A stretch of DNA of 7,104 bases, taken from the NCBI GenBank assembly GCA_030626645.1, contig DAOUTP010000090.1, forward strand, positions 1 to 7,104, read 5' to 3'. The stretch's first letter is position 1. Each line of letters opens with the position of its first letter. Source of the stretch: Candidatus Cloacimonadota bacterium (GTDB lineage Bacteria > Cloacimonadota > Cloacimonadia > Cloacimonadales > TCS61). The notes under the pieces are model-generated. The model was given only the letters and a program-made list of their open reading frames with translations, searched no databases and had not been told where the DNA came from. Of this stretch, positions 1 to 6,917 are shown in pieces. Made by a program: the position numbers and the translations under genes.

Positions 1-1692
1 AACATTCTGAATACCAATACCACCATGCAGATTTATTACAAAAACATTAGCATAATTCGTGATATAACCAATATTAGTTATCCCTTCATCAAAAATTGCT
101 TTATACGATTCCTTGTCATAATCATGGTTTGGGATAGTGTATGAAGGAACGATCGCCCCGTTGATTGCGATGGCTGCTTCATCTGCTTTCATAAATGATT
201 CTGCCAGGCAGTCACCGGGGTGTGCAACAATATCCATATTATCGCAGCACACGTCGAACATAACGAAATTCCTGTTATCATTAGTTAGCTGATTTACATG
301 AGTTGCAGTAAAACTTCCGGATGCACCCCATTGCCAGAGTTCTGTCGCACTGCCATGACCACGGTAATTGAATATACCACCTGATGTGTTATTCACCCAA
401 TCGATTATATCCTGGTTTGTAGCACCGGCTCCACCATAACATGGTGTGAAGATCGGAGTTTGAATTGAATATGGAAAGTCCATGATCTGCTGTTTACACT
501 GAGTATATTTTAAGGGATACTGCTCTGAGTGTGCCACCAGGATGCTGTTCTCTCCCCAGTTTGTTGTTTGATCGGGAATTTGATAAAAGTCCATTAATTT
601 CTGCATCTGATGATCAAGTTCAGTTAAATTGTCGTAAGTGATCCTGCCGATAGCGATATCAGCATAATAGTCGGTATTCCCTCCCATGCAGGAATACCAG
701 GAATCGGACCAGGAACTTCCTCCACCGCCAGACCAGAAATACATAGGCACATTATCGGGTCCGCTGCTTCCGCTTGGATAAGCATCACCAACCATTAGTA
801 CGTACTCCAGATCATCCGAATTATAAAGCTGAATAATGTAATCTTTGATTTCTTCGGCTGTTTCAAATCCTGTCTCCAGAATTCTCACTTCCACGGGCAT
901 TCCCTGCTGATTTTTCATATCTACAAATGGCTGGATACTGTTTAGTGTAGTTGTATTGGTGACGATAAGATATTTAATTCCTACTTCGCGAGTATTTTCG
1001 GTCTCATATCCCATTGAAGAGAAATTGATCAAAGCAGAATTATACATGTTGTAGAAATCGGGAGTTATGTTCTTATCTTTATTCAAAACATGTTGATCAT
1101 CAAATCCATCAAATTCTATTTCAATTCTAGCACTTGTAGTAATTTCCAAGGTTTTGGTTCCAGCATCAAAATTAAATGGAATGAAATGGAAACCTCCGAT
1201 CTTAACATCACGCCATATTCCTACATTATCTACAAATGCATTATTAGAGGGATATGTCTCTCCTGAAAGATAGAATCTCGAATCAACAACAAAATCCTTA
1301 TTGCTGGAGACACCGTCTATTTCAGGTGTTTGCAACGGAAAAATGTTGTAGTCATTCAATTTTATAGTGGAAGTATTTAGAACTTTCACTCGTACATTCT
1401 GATTGTCAGGAATACCAATTATCCTGGTTATCATGGGAAGTTCAGGAAGTCCTACATCATGAGTAGTTCTACCTTCGATCATTTCAATTCTCTGATAAAT
1501 CTGACCACTTTTTATAATGTTCTGAAGATACATTCCAGGAACATTAATATCCAGAATTATACGGCTATCATCAGATTCCACCACATTCACTTGTGGTTCT
1601 CGCTCAAAGCTGGAATCAAATGGTATCCATTCTTTTGCACTAACACTACCTACGATCACTAAAATTACAACTAAAACTAAGAATTTTTTCAT
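1..1692 (-). CDS. Secreted C25 (gingipain-type) cysteine protease, 3' end cut by window edge
   Basis: This is a cysteine endopeptidase of peptidase family C25, exported across the inner membrane. 564 codons are visible with no stop; the C-terminus lies outside the window. Residues 1-19 (MKKFLVLVVILVIVGSVSA) are a clear signal peptide with cleavage expected before KEW. Residues about 20-230 are beta-rich and resemble the C25 propeptide (IIGIPDNQNVRVKVLN). The catalytic domain starts near 238 (IKYLIVTN) and continues through VLMVGDAYP (298-306) and DIAIGRI (345-351). The catalytic histidine is in NYRGHGS (H446, codon 355-357). The nucleophile is in FDVCCDN, by alignment to the gingipain DVACVNG motif C483 (codon 244-246), with C482 beside it. 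The start is set by GGAGGA four bases upstream. It is the second gene of an operon with the M14 carboxypeptidase, 12 bp after that gene's stop. Family homologues usually carry further Ig-like and sorting domains; whether this one does cannot be seen. Arg or Lys specificity cannot be assigned. Confidence 0.93.
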   Translation of the reverse strand, partial: MKKFLVLVVILVIVGSVSAKEWIPFDSSFEREPQVNVVESDDSRIILDINVPGMYLQNIIKSGQIYQRIEMIEGRTTHDVGLPELPMITRIIGIPDNQNVRVKVLNTSTIKLNDYNIFPLQTPEIDGVSSNKDFVVDSRFYLSGETYPSNNAFVDNVGIWRDVKIGGFHFIPFNFDAGTKTLEITTSARIEIEFDGFDDQHVLNKDKNITPDFYNMYNSALINFSSMGYETENTREVGIKYLIVTNTTTLNSIQPFVDMKNQQGMPVEVRILETGFETAEEIKDYIIQLYNSDDLEYVLMVGDAYPSGSSGPDNVPMYFWSGGGGSSWSDSWYSCMGGNTDYYADIAIGRITYDNLTELDHQMQKLMDFYQIPDQTTNWGENSILVAHSEQYPLKYTQCKQQIMDFPYSIQTPIFTPCYGGAGATNQDIIDWVNNTSGGIFNYRGHGSATELWQWGASGSFTATHVNQLTNDNRNFVMFDVCCDNMDIVAHPGDCLAESFMKADEAAIAINGAIVPSYTIPNHDYDKESYKAIFDEGITNIGYITNYANVFVINLHGGIGIQNV

Positions 1693-1696
1693 TTTG

Positions 1697-1702
1697 TCCT
1701 CC
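1697..1702 (-). promoter_or_regulatory. Ribosome binding site of the C25 protease gene
   Basis: The minus strand reads GGAGGA, then four bases (CAAA), then the ATG at 1692. It sits inside the 12-bp gap after the stop codon of the upstream carboxypeptidase gene, leaving no room for a promoter, so the two genes are very probably cotranscribed. Confidence 0.85.
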
Positions 1703-1704
1703 AA

Positions 1705-4700
1705 TTATTTTAACAATATTATTTTTTTTACACTTGTATAATCAACACCTTCATCATTGGCATCCATGATAACAAAATAGATACCACTGGAAGCCTGTTT
1801 TCCCTGAACATCATTTCCTTTCCATTCCACTTGATGATAACCGGCATCCAGTTTTTCACTCACCAGAGTTCGTACTTTCTGACCCTTAATATTGAAAACT
1901 GAAATATTAACTCCGGCATCCATATCTAAACTGAAAGAAATGGTTGTACTTGGATTGAAAGGATTGGGATAAATTCCTGAAAGTTCGGTAATTACTGGAA
2001 TAGAAAGTCCCTCAGCATTCGTTTGAACGTGTTCTATAACTGCATCTACTGATAGAGCAGATTGATAATCGCCACTATAGACAGCTCTGATATTATAGGT
2101 GTATGTACCATTTGCAACATCAAGATCCAGGTAGGAAGTTTCCATAACATTATCTGCTATCATAACAAGATCACGATATACTTTGTAATGAGAAAATGCT
2201 CTATTCGAAATATCATCCCACGTGAGCAGGATATCCTCTCCCTGAGTTACAGCTTCCGGATTCTGAGGTACAGGCAATGTTATTGTTACAGGTACAATAT
2301 TGGAAGGCATTGATTCACCATTATCATAAACTGCAGTTACAAAGAAATTATATTCTCCATTATCAAATGGTGAAGCAAAATAAATGATTTCTTGAACCAT
2401 TTCTGCTAATAAATCACCATTCAGATATATATTATAACCGATCAATTCACGAGTTAAATCACCAACACTCATTTCTGATGCTTTCTTCAAATTATTAGTT
2501 ACAAATTCCATAGCAGGAGCATCCCATGTAAGCTCAACTTCATTATAATTAATAACTTCAGCCTGCAGATTTGTAGGAGGATTAAGTGGTGGTTCGATAC
2601 CAATTGGTGGAAAGACAATATAATCTATCCAGCCACAGTCTGAGCCGCTGGCAACTCCCTCATCTTTCGTGTATTCCCATTTGAATGTATGAGTCCCGGC
2701 TGAAACGGCATAAGTTTCTTCCACCCAGCCGCTGGTTCCGCTCCAGGAAGCCATTTGCATATTATCAATATAAAAACGTAGATAATCGTAATTAGCTTCA
2801 GATGAAACTTTCCGATAAAAACTGATATCTCCATCTGCAATAACTTCAGCAGTTAGCAGGAGAGAAGTTGACTGGCTATGATTTATAGCTCCTGACTTAG
2901 CACAGTATATACCCTCATAAGCTCCTGTGGTAGTTATCCAATTAGCATTCCCACCAAACTGCCAGTCAAAGCTCTCGAAGTTATTATTTTCAAAATCTTC
3001 AATCATAATACCAACAACACAAGAAATTCCGAAGTTAGTGTTATATGCACCGGCATTGGCTGTAATATTCAGACCAAATGATAGAAGTTCCCCAACAGGA
3101 GTAACTGCATCCACGGTAAATGTGAAAATTCCATATCCTGTTTGCCCTGAATTCAAATCACCGAAATAAACATCATCATTATTCATTGTGATATAAGCAG
3201 ATGTTGTAGATAATAATCCATTTACATCTTCAGCTAATTGAGTTCCGTTATTGCGAATTGAAACAAGCATATCAATTGTTTCTCCTGGATCAATAAAACC
3301 ATTATTATTACCGATCATTTCATCAATTTCATATCCTAAAAAAGCAATATAAACACCCGGGATCTGTTCCATAGCCTCAACTGCATCCAGATCAAATCCA
3401 GCATCAGGTGCAGTTTGAACGCCATCTCCATCATCAACTATCTTTACGAACTGAGCATCTATCAAACCGCCATTGGACAGATCAAATTCAGTAGTACCAT
3501 TTCCAGTTCCAAGTGAATACCAGGGTCCATCAATGAATTCTCCTACATAACAAGTGAAACCCTCTGCCGAAGTATCACCTTCGTATATTATGATATCATT
3601 TCCCGGTCCATCAGGAATCGGGTATTGCATATCTACCACTACCCAGCCATTCCTGCCGATTGAATAATTTCTGTTATCAGGTGCCCCGATCACACCCGGT
3701 GTATCACCCTCATCTGCGGTATTATTATCGGGAATCTGAGAAGCTGATATTTTATATACAAACTGACCATCCTGTGGTGTAAGTTGGAAATCTGTGGCTG
3801 TTGAATTATTGGCAGTAACCGTTACACCTGTGATCGTTTGTGTTTCATAACCATTGGCAACGATCGTAATATCATAAGTTCCAGGTAATACATATTTATG
3901 GTAATCACCCACAACCGGATCGGTATAACAAGGAAAATAATCATTGATAAATACATTAGCGGTAACAGGATTACCGGTATTTGCGTCTGTTACAATACCT
4001 TCCAGACCATAACCGGAATATTCTATCATAGCCAGCATGGACGGTACATTTATTTGATAATAATATTGAATCTGTGTAGTTGGAGGATGCTTTAATTGGG
4101 AAATTTCCATAGACCAACTGATTGCACCTGCAGCACCGTAATTTGTATCTTTTGTGCTGCCATTAATGGGATACATTCCAGTGAAGCCCTGATAATATTG
4201 TAAACTCGTATATCCTGAAGTTGAGGAATACACTCCAGCAAGGTCATAAATTTGATTCCAATCAGGGCATTGATCGGCACGATAACTCCAAGGGAGTGAT
4301 ATACACTCTATTCCGCTGTGATAAGTTGTATGAACTACAAACTGTCTGTTATGGAAACAATCACGTAATGCTTTCGATTCAATCTGAGAAAAAGCACCAT
4401 TACTGTTTCCCATGCCATCCCACATATATCCTGCATCACGATTTAGATCTACTCCATTAGCATTTGTGCGAACATCTGCTACACGACCATCAGGATTTAC
4501 CATGTAATACAACCAGATCTCGCGATTATCAATTAAATCCGTTATATCAGGATCTGTTCCATATGCTATGCAAATATCACGGGCAAAACGGATAATATTT
4601 TCCGGACCCCCCACCTCATCTCCATGAATTCCACCGTCGAACATAACTTCTGCTTCGTTTTCATCAAGAGAAACGTTATCACTTATTTTAAGAGCACCAA

Positions 4701-5103
4701 GTTCCCTGCCCTGCACGGAAGTGCCAAACATATACTTTTCACAAATATCCGGGAAAGCAGTGACAAGACTATCGGCTAGGGCTACTATTTCAGCATAAGT
4801 ATGATAAGCTTCCCGCGTATTATCCATTGAATTCCAAAAATTTTCAGCAAAGGTTTTTACGTCCTCTCTTTCGATCCGGTATCTGAGACCAGTATTTTTC
4901 AAAGCTTCAAATTCAGAAGGGATCAAGTATATCAGAGCTTCTCCATTGGGATAGATATCTCCTTTTGGTTGTAGATCAACTAATTTTCCAAGTTCAAAAT
5001 CGTTATTATAAAACACACGAACTTCCATCTCATTATCTCGCCAGGCAAAGACAGTATTGATAAGAACTACGCTAAATACCAAAGTAAAAAACAATTTCTT
5101 CAT
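1705..5103 (-). CDS. Secreted M14 zinc carboxypeptidase with Fn3 domains and C-terminal sorting domain
   Basis: This is a metallocarboxypeptidase of family M14, expected to remove C-terminal residues from peptides outside the cell. It has 1132 aa, numbered from the ATG at 5103. Residues 1-20 are a signal peptide ending VFA. The catalytic domain spans about 93-361. Zinc ligands are H160 and E163 (GGIHGDE) and H262 (TTYHSG). R212 and N221/R222 (GVDLNRD) are the carboxylate-binding positions, Y311 matches Tyr248 of carboxypeptidase A, and E333 (SMEIS) is the catalytic glutamate. A CarboxypepD_reg-like beta sandwich follows (about 366-441), then a module of unknown type (446-583), a CARDB-like beta domain (about 590-700), a jelly-roll/MAM-like domain (702-832) and two Fn3-like domains (841-942, 943-1026). 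The C-terminal domain (1044-1132) opens with YPNPFNPSTT and ends in KKIILLK, typical of type A sorting for type IX secretion. It is the first gene of an operon with the C25 protease. A longer start at 5115 is possible but has no well-spaced ribosome binding site. Confidence 0.95.
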   Translation of the reverse strand: MKKLFFTLVFSVVLINTVFAWRDNEMEVRVFYNNDFELGKLVDLQPKGDIYPNGEALIYLIPSEFEALKNTGLRYRIEREDVKTFAENFWNSMDNTREAYHTYAEIVALADSLVTAFPDICEKYMFGTSVQGRELGALKISDNVSLDENEAEVMFDGGIHGDEVGGPENIIRFARDICIAYGTDPDITDLIDNREIWLYYMVNPDGRVADVRTNANGVDLNRDAGYMWDGMGNSNGAFSQIESKALRDCFHNRQFVVHTTYHSGIECISLPWSYRADQCPDWNQIYDLAGVYSSTSGYTSLQYYQGFTGMYPINGSTKDTNYGAAGAISWSMEISQLKHPPTTQIQYYYQINVPSMLAMIEYSGYGLEGIVTDANTGNPVTANVFINDYFPCYTDPVVGDYHKYVLPGTYDITIVANGYETQTITGVTVTANNSTATDFQLTPQDGQFVYKISASQIPDNNTADEGDTPGVIGAPDNRNYSIGRNGWVVVDMQYPIPDGPGNDIIIYEGDTSAEGFTCYVGEFIDGPWYSLGTGNGTTEFDLSNGGLIDAQFVKIVDDGDGVQTAPDAGFDLDAVEAMEQIPGVYIAFLGYEIDEMIGNNNGFIDPGETIDMLVSIRNNGTQLAEDVNGLLSTTSAYITMNNDDVYFGDLNSGQTGYGIFTFTVDAVTPVGELLSFGLNITANAGAYNTNFGISCVVGIMIEDFENNNFESFDWQFGGNANWITTTGAYEGIYCAKSGAINHSQSTSLLLTAEVIADGDISFYRKVSSEANYDYLRFYIDNMQMASWSGTSGWVEETYAVSAGTHTFKWEYTKDEGVASGSDCGWIDYIVFPPIGIEPPLNPPTNLQAEVINYNEVELTWDAPAMEFVTNNLKKASEMSVGDLTRELIGYNIYLNGDLLAEMVQEIIYFASPFDNGEYNFFVTAVYDNGESMPSNIVPVTITLPVPQNPEAVTQGEDILLTWDDISNRAFSHYKVYRDLVMIADNVMETSYLDLDVANGTYTYNIRAVYSGDYQSALSVDAVIEHVQTNAEGLSIPVITELSGIYPNPFNPSTTISFSLDMDAGVNISVFNIKGQKVRTLVSEKLDAGYHQVEWKGNDVQGKQASSGIYFVIMDANDEGVDYTSVKKIILLK

Positions 5104-5107
5104 TAAG

Positions 5108-5113
5108 TTCTCC
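5108..5113 (-). promoter_or_regulatory. Ribosome binding site that decides the M14 gene start
   Basis: The minus strand reads GGAGAA followed by four bases and the ATG at 5103, the same four-base spacing seen for the C25 gene and the ATP-grasp gene. The in-frame ATG at 5115 overlaps this site and has only an AAGGA motif 13 bases upstream. The start at 5103 also gives a canonical MKK signal peptide. Confidence 0.7.
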
Positions 5114-5158
5114 ATTTATAATTATTTTATCCTTTTTAATTTTATGCATTAATTATTC

Positions 5159-5188
5159 CAGAAATTTATTATAAATTACTAATTTCTG
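5159..5188. promoter_or_regulatory. Inverted repeat in the divergent promoter region, possible operator
   Basis: A perfect 8-bp inverted repeat, CAGAAATT and AATTTCTG, is separated by 14 bp. It lies between the divergent protease operon and ATP-grasp gene and covers a minus-strand TATAAT. The symmetric spacing would suit a dimeric regulator, but the region is very AT-rich and no regulator gene is present. The role is inference. Confidence 0.3.
5168..5173 (-). promoter_or_regulatory. Possible -10 element of the protease operon
   Basis: The minus strand reads TATAAT about 65 bases upstream of the ATG at 5103. No good -35 hexamer lies 16-18 bp upstream (AAGGAA or AAAGGA there). In such AT-rich DNA the match may be chance, and promoter consensus in this phylum is not assumed to be like E. 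coli. Confidence 0.25.
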
Positions 5189-5196
5189 TTTTCCTT

Positions 5197-5202
5197 TTGA
5201 CA
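5197..5202 (+). promoter_or_regulatory. Possible -35 element for the ATP-grasp gene
   Basis: A perfect TTGACA lies 50 bp upstream of the ATG at 5253. The expected -10 position 17 bp downstream reads AAGTTA, a poor match, so this is a weak promoter prediction at best. Confidence 0.25.
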
Positions 5203-5242
5203 TAAAAACCTATCTAAGAAAGTTAGCAACAAAATAATTATT

Positions 5243-5248
5243 AGAGGA
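5243..5248 (+). promoter_or_regulatory. Ribosome binding site of the ATP-grasp gene
   Basis: AGAGGA followed by four bases and the ATG at 5253. The spacing equals that of the two protease genes, which supports this start and therefore the in-frame inclusion of the hexamer array in the protein. Confidence 0.75.
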
Positions 5249-5252
5249 ATTT

Positions 5253-6509
5253 ATGAATTATATAATTATCGGTAAGGGCTACATTTCCGAGCTTGTAATG
5301 AAAACCGAGACCAAGGGTAAGACCGAGGACAAGATCGAGGACAAGGTCGAGGACAAGATCGAGGTCAAGGTCGAGGACAAGATCAAGGTCAAGGACAAGG
5401 TCGAGGACAAGGTCGAGGTCAAGACCGAGGTCAAGATCAAGGTCGAGATCAAGGTTAAGGTTATTTCGGAAGAAGATTTTAGAAATTCAGAATTAATTTT
5501 GAAAGCCGGTGATAAAGTTTATGCTCCCACTGAGAGTGCTTTAGAAATGATCTTGGAAAAATCTACTTCTCGAACCTTTTCCAATGCTGTTGAACGACTG
5601 AAAGATAAACACAAATTCCGAGAGTTGATGAGCAATCTTTACCCGGATTTCTTCTTTTGTAAAACTACGGTTGATGAATTGGTTAAGATCGAACTGGATA
5701 GAGATAAAAAATATATCGTAAAACCAACCAAGGGTTTCTTTGGAATTGCCGTAAAAGAGCTAAACAAAGAAACCAATATCTCCGAGATCACAAAAGAAAT
5801 ACGCAGTGAGTTGGAAGAGAATTCCCGTTATTTTTCCGATAGCATCTTATCTAAAAATGAACTTATCATAGAGCAATTTGTAGAAGGTGACGAATATGCT
5901 GTTGATATGTATTTCAATGAAAACGGTAAACCGGAGATAATGAATATTTATCATCATCCGATTCCTGAAAATAATGAATATTTCCATGTACTTTATTATA
6001 CAAATAAAGAAATTTTCGATAGATTTTACGATAGGCTCAAAGCAATATTTTTAGAATTAAATAAACATTTGAATATTACCAATTTCCCCATTCATGCGGA
6101 ATTCAAACTGGAAAACGATAAACTTGTTCCCATCGAGATGAATCCGCTTCGTTATGGTGGATTTGGATTAGCCGATCTCACATTTCATGCTTTCGGATTT
6201 AATCCTTTTCTAGCATTCTTTGAGAATTTCAAACCAAACTGGCAAGAGATATGGGACATAAGGAACGAGAATCATTTTGGCTGGGTTCTGGGATATAATG
6301 GAACAGATATTGATGTGGAAACTCATACTCCAAATGATGAAGCATACCTGCATTATTTGGGAGACACGCTTCATTATGTTGAGATCGATCACCAAAAAAA
6401 TCCCGTCTTTTCTATTGCTTATATTAAGGATAATTGTTCAGCATCTTTACAACGAATTCTAAAAACCGAATTTAATGATTTCTTTGTTCCGGTTAAGAAA
6501 GGTGCATAG
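5253..6509 (+). CDS. ATP-grasp domain protein with an internal KV/EV/ED repeat tract
   Basis: This is a 418-aa cytoplasmic ATP-grasp superfamily protein; such enzymes form an acyl-phosphate with ATP and join it to an amine or similar nucleophile. The substrates cannot be named. Residues 1-16 (MNYIIIGKGYISELVM) look like the first beta strand and helix of a pre-ATP-grasp fold. Residues 17-70 are 27 dipeptides alternating K/E with V, I, D, T or G. The normal fold resumes at ISEEDF (71) and GDKVYAPTESALEMI (86-100). ATP-binding signatures are KYIVKPTKG (153-161, K157), the glycine-containing loop GFFGIAV (161-167) and EQFVEGDEYAVD (207-218). Metal-binding signatures are HAEF (281-284, E283) and PIEMNPLRYGG (293-303, E295 and N297). 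All the core residues are present, so the enzyme is probably active despite the tract. It is transcribed divergently from the protease operon and has no partner gene. The repeat segment is richer in G/C than the surrounding gene and ends its second codons in C almost uniformly. Confidence 0.88.
   Translation: MNYIIIGKGYISELVMKTETKGKTEDKIEDKVEDKIEVKVEDKIKVKDKVEDKVEVKTEVKIKVEIKVKVISEEDFRNSELILKAGDKVYAPTESALEMILEKSTSRTFSNAVERLKDKHKFRELMSNLYPDFFFCKTTVDELVKIELDRDKKYIVKPTKGFFGIAVKELNKETNISEITKEIRSELEENSRYFSDSILSKNELIIEQFVEGDEYAVDMYFNENGKPEIMNIYHHPIPENNEYFHVLYYTNKEIFDRFYDRLKAIFLELNKHLNITNFPIHAEFKLENDKLVPIEMNPLRYGGFGLADLTFHAFGFNPFLAFFENFKPNWQEIWDIRNENHFGWVLGYNGTDIDVETHTPNDEAYLHYLGDTLHYVEIDHQKNPVFSIAYIKDNCSASLQRILKTEFNDFFVPVKKGA
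5301..5462 (+). repeat. In-frame tandem array of 27 degenerate hexanucleotides
   Basis: 162 bp are exactly 27 units of six bases with the pattern (A/G)AG followed by (A/G)(A/T/C)C, for example AAGGTC, GAGGAC, AAGATC and AAGACC. The third unit (AAGGGT) and the last two units (AAGGTT) deviate. The unit is a multiple of three, so gain or loss keeps the frame. It encodes residues 17-70 of the ATP-grasp protein as K/E alternating with V, I, D or T. The sense strand is strongly purine-biased. The units are not identical but keep strict register, which suggests an old or selected array and not fresh slippage. Confidence 0.95.
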
Positions 6510-6580
6510 ATAATCTAAAACCCTGCAATCGCTTCTCTCAATTCAATATCCAATTAGCAATTTCAGGGTTGGAAGCATAG

Positions 6581-6604
6581 AAAAAAACCATGCCTGCGGA
6601 TGGT
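6581..6604 (-). terminator. Terminator-like hairpin for leftward transcription
   Basis: Read on the minus strand this is ACCATCC, loop GCA, GG, a bulged C, ATGGT, then a run of seven T. It would end transcripts coming from the RND gene before they cross the ATP-grasp gene. It lies over 300 bases past the RND stop codon. Confidence 0.55.
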
Positions 6605-6606
6605 AA

Positions 6607-6657
6607 ACCTTGAAAGGGCTAACCCCCAAGAAATCTTGAAGGAAGCCCTTGCAAGGT
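6607..6657. repeat. Two-tier hairpin
   Basis: ACCTTGAAAGGGCT (6607-6620) pairs with AGCCCTTGCAAGGT (6644-6657) over 14 positions with one mismatch. Its loop contains a smaller stem, CAAGA/TCTTG (6627-6638). The right arm is also one copy of a 21-bp direct repeat. Confidence 0.7.
6637..6657 (+). repeat. 21-bp direct repeat, copy 1
   Basis: TGAAGGAAGCCCTTGCAAGGT differs from copy 2 at a single base. It contains the perfect 10-bp palindrome CCTTGCAAGG (6647-6656). Here an inverted partner exists 24 bp to the left, which copy 2 lacks. Confidence 0.85.
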
Positions 6658-6704
6658 AGAAAAAACGTGGCGAAGATTAATCAAGAAGTAATCCTCTAAC
6701 AGAG

Positions 6705-6722
6705 ACCATTCGGAAGGTTTTT
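6705..6722 (+). terminator. Weak terminator-like hairpin, rightward
   Basis: ACC, a bulged A, TT, loop CGG, AA, GGT, then a run of T to 6722. It resembles the better terminator at 6903-6921 with one extra base in the stem. The short, bulged stem makes activity doubtful. Confidence 0.35.
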
Positions 6723-6735
6723 CCTGATTCTCCGA

Positions 6736-6773
6736 AACTTATCACAAGTTCCGCAGGAATCTTGTGATAAGTT
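6736..6773. repeat. Strong perfect hairpin
   Basis: AACTTATCACAAG (6736-6748) and CTTGTGATAAGTT (6761-6773) are a perfect 13-bp inverted repeat. Inside, TTCC and GGAA pair around GCA with a single bulged T, giving a 17-bp stem with a 3-base loop. No T run follows on either strand, so it is not a standard intrinsic terminator. Confidence 0.85.
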
Positions 6774-6797
6774 GACCATGCTACCCACTATCGACTT

Positions 6798-6827
6798 ACA
6801 AGACCTTCGGCTTGTGCCAAGTCTTGT
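6798..6827. repeat. Hairpin with internal GGC/GCC stem
   Basis: ACAAGAC (6798-6804) pairs with GTCTTGT (6821-6827). An inner GGC/GCC pair closes a TTGT loop. It lies immediately before, and overlaps by one base, copy 2 of the 21-bp direct repeat. Confidence 0.55.
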
Positions 6828-6847
6828 GAAAGAAGCCCTTGCAAGGT
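6827..6847 (+). repeat. 21-bp direct repeat, copy 2
   Basis: TGAAAGAAGCCCTTGCAAGGT matches copy 1 at 20 of 21 bases, 190 bp downstream. It keeps the CCTTGCAAGG palindrome (6837-6846). Confidence 0.85.
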
Positions 6848-6866
6848 CAATATTTTTCTTTTATTT

Positions 6867-6917
6867 AACCTTCCGAAGGTCGAGAATTATTGAAAGTTCC
6901 ACAACCTTCGGAAGGTT
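6867..6917. repeat. 14-bp perfect inverted repeat made of two palindromes
   Basis: AACCTTCCGAAGGT (6867-6880) is the exact reverse complement of 6904-6917. Each arm is itself a small palindrome (CCTTCCGAAGG and CCTTCGGAAGG). The segment can therefore fold either as two short hairpins or as one 14-bp stem with a 23-base loop. Confidence 0.75.

Noticed and set aside
1..1692. Possible frameshift in the C25 gene, because no complete ORF is seen there
   Set aside because: The frame from the ATG at 1692 stays open for 564 codons to the window edge with all family motifs in one frame; it is simply truncated by the edge.
1459..4460. Several short ORFs of 60-85 codons opposite to, or in other frames of, the protease genes
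   Set aside because: They overlap strongly supported coding sequence, have low-complexity translations and lack ribosome binding sites.
5301..5462. Hexamer array as a CRISPR or as an upstream non-coding satellite
   Set aside because: There are no spacers between units, and the array is in frame with a protein whose start and downstream domain are both well supported.
6519..6570. Inverted repeat AACCCTG / CAGGGTT after the ATP-grasp stop
   Set aside because: Only 7 bp with a 38-base loop and no T run; compatible with chance.
6637..6847. The 21-bp direct repeats as a minimal CRISPR or as insertion-site duplications
   Set aside because: Only two copies 190 bp apart, palindromic in themselves, with no cas gene and no transposase between them.
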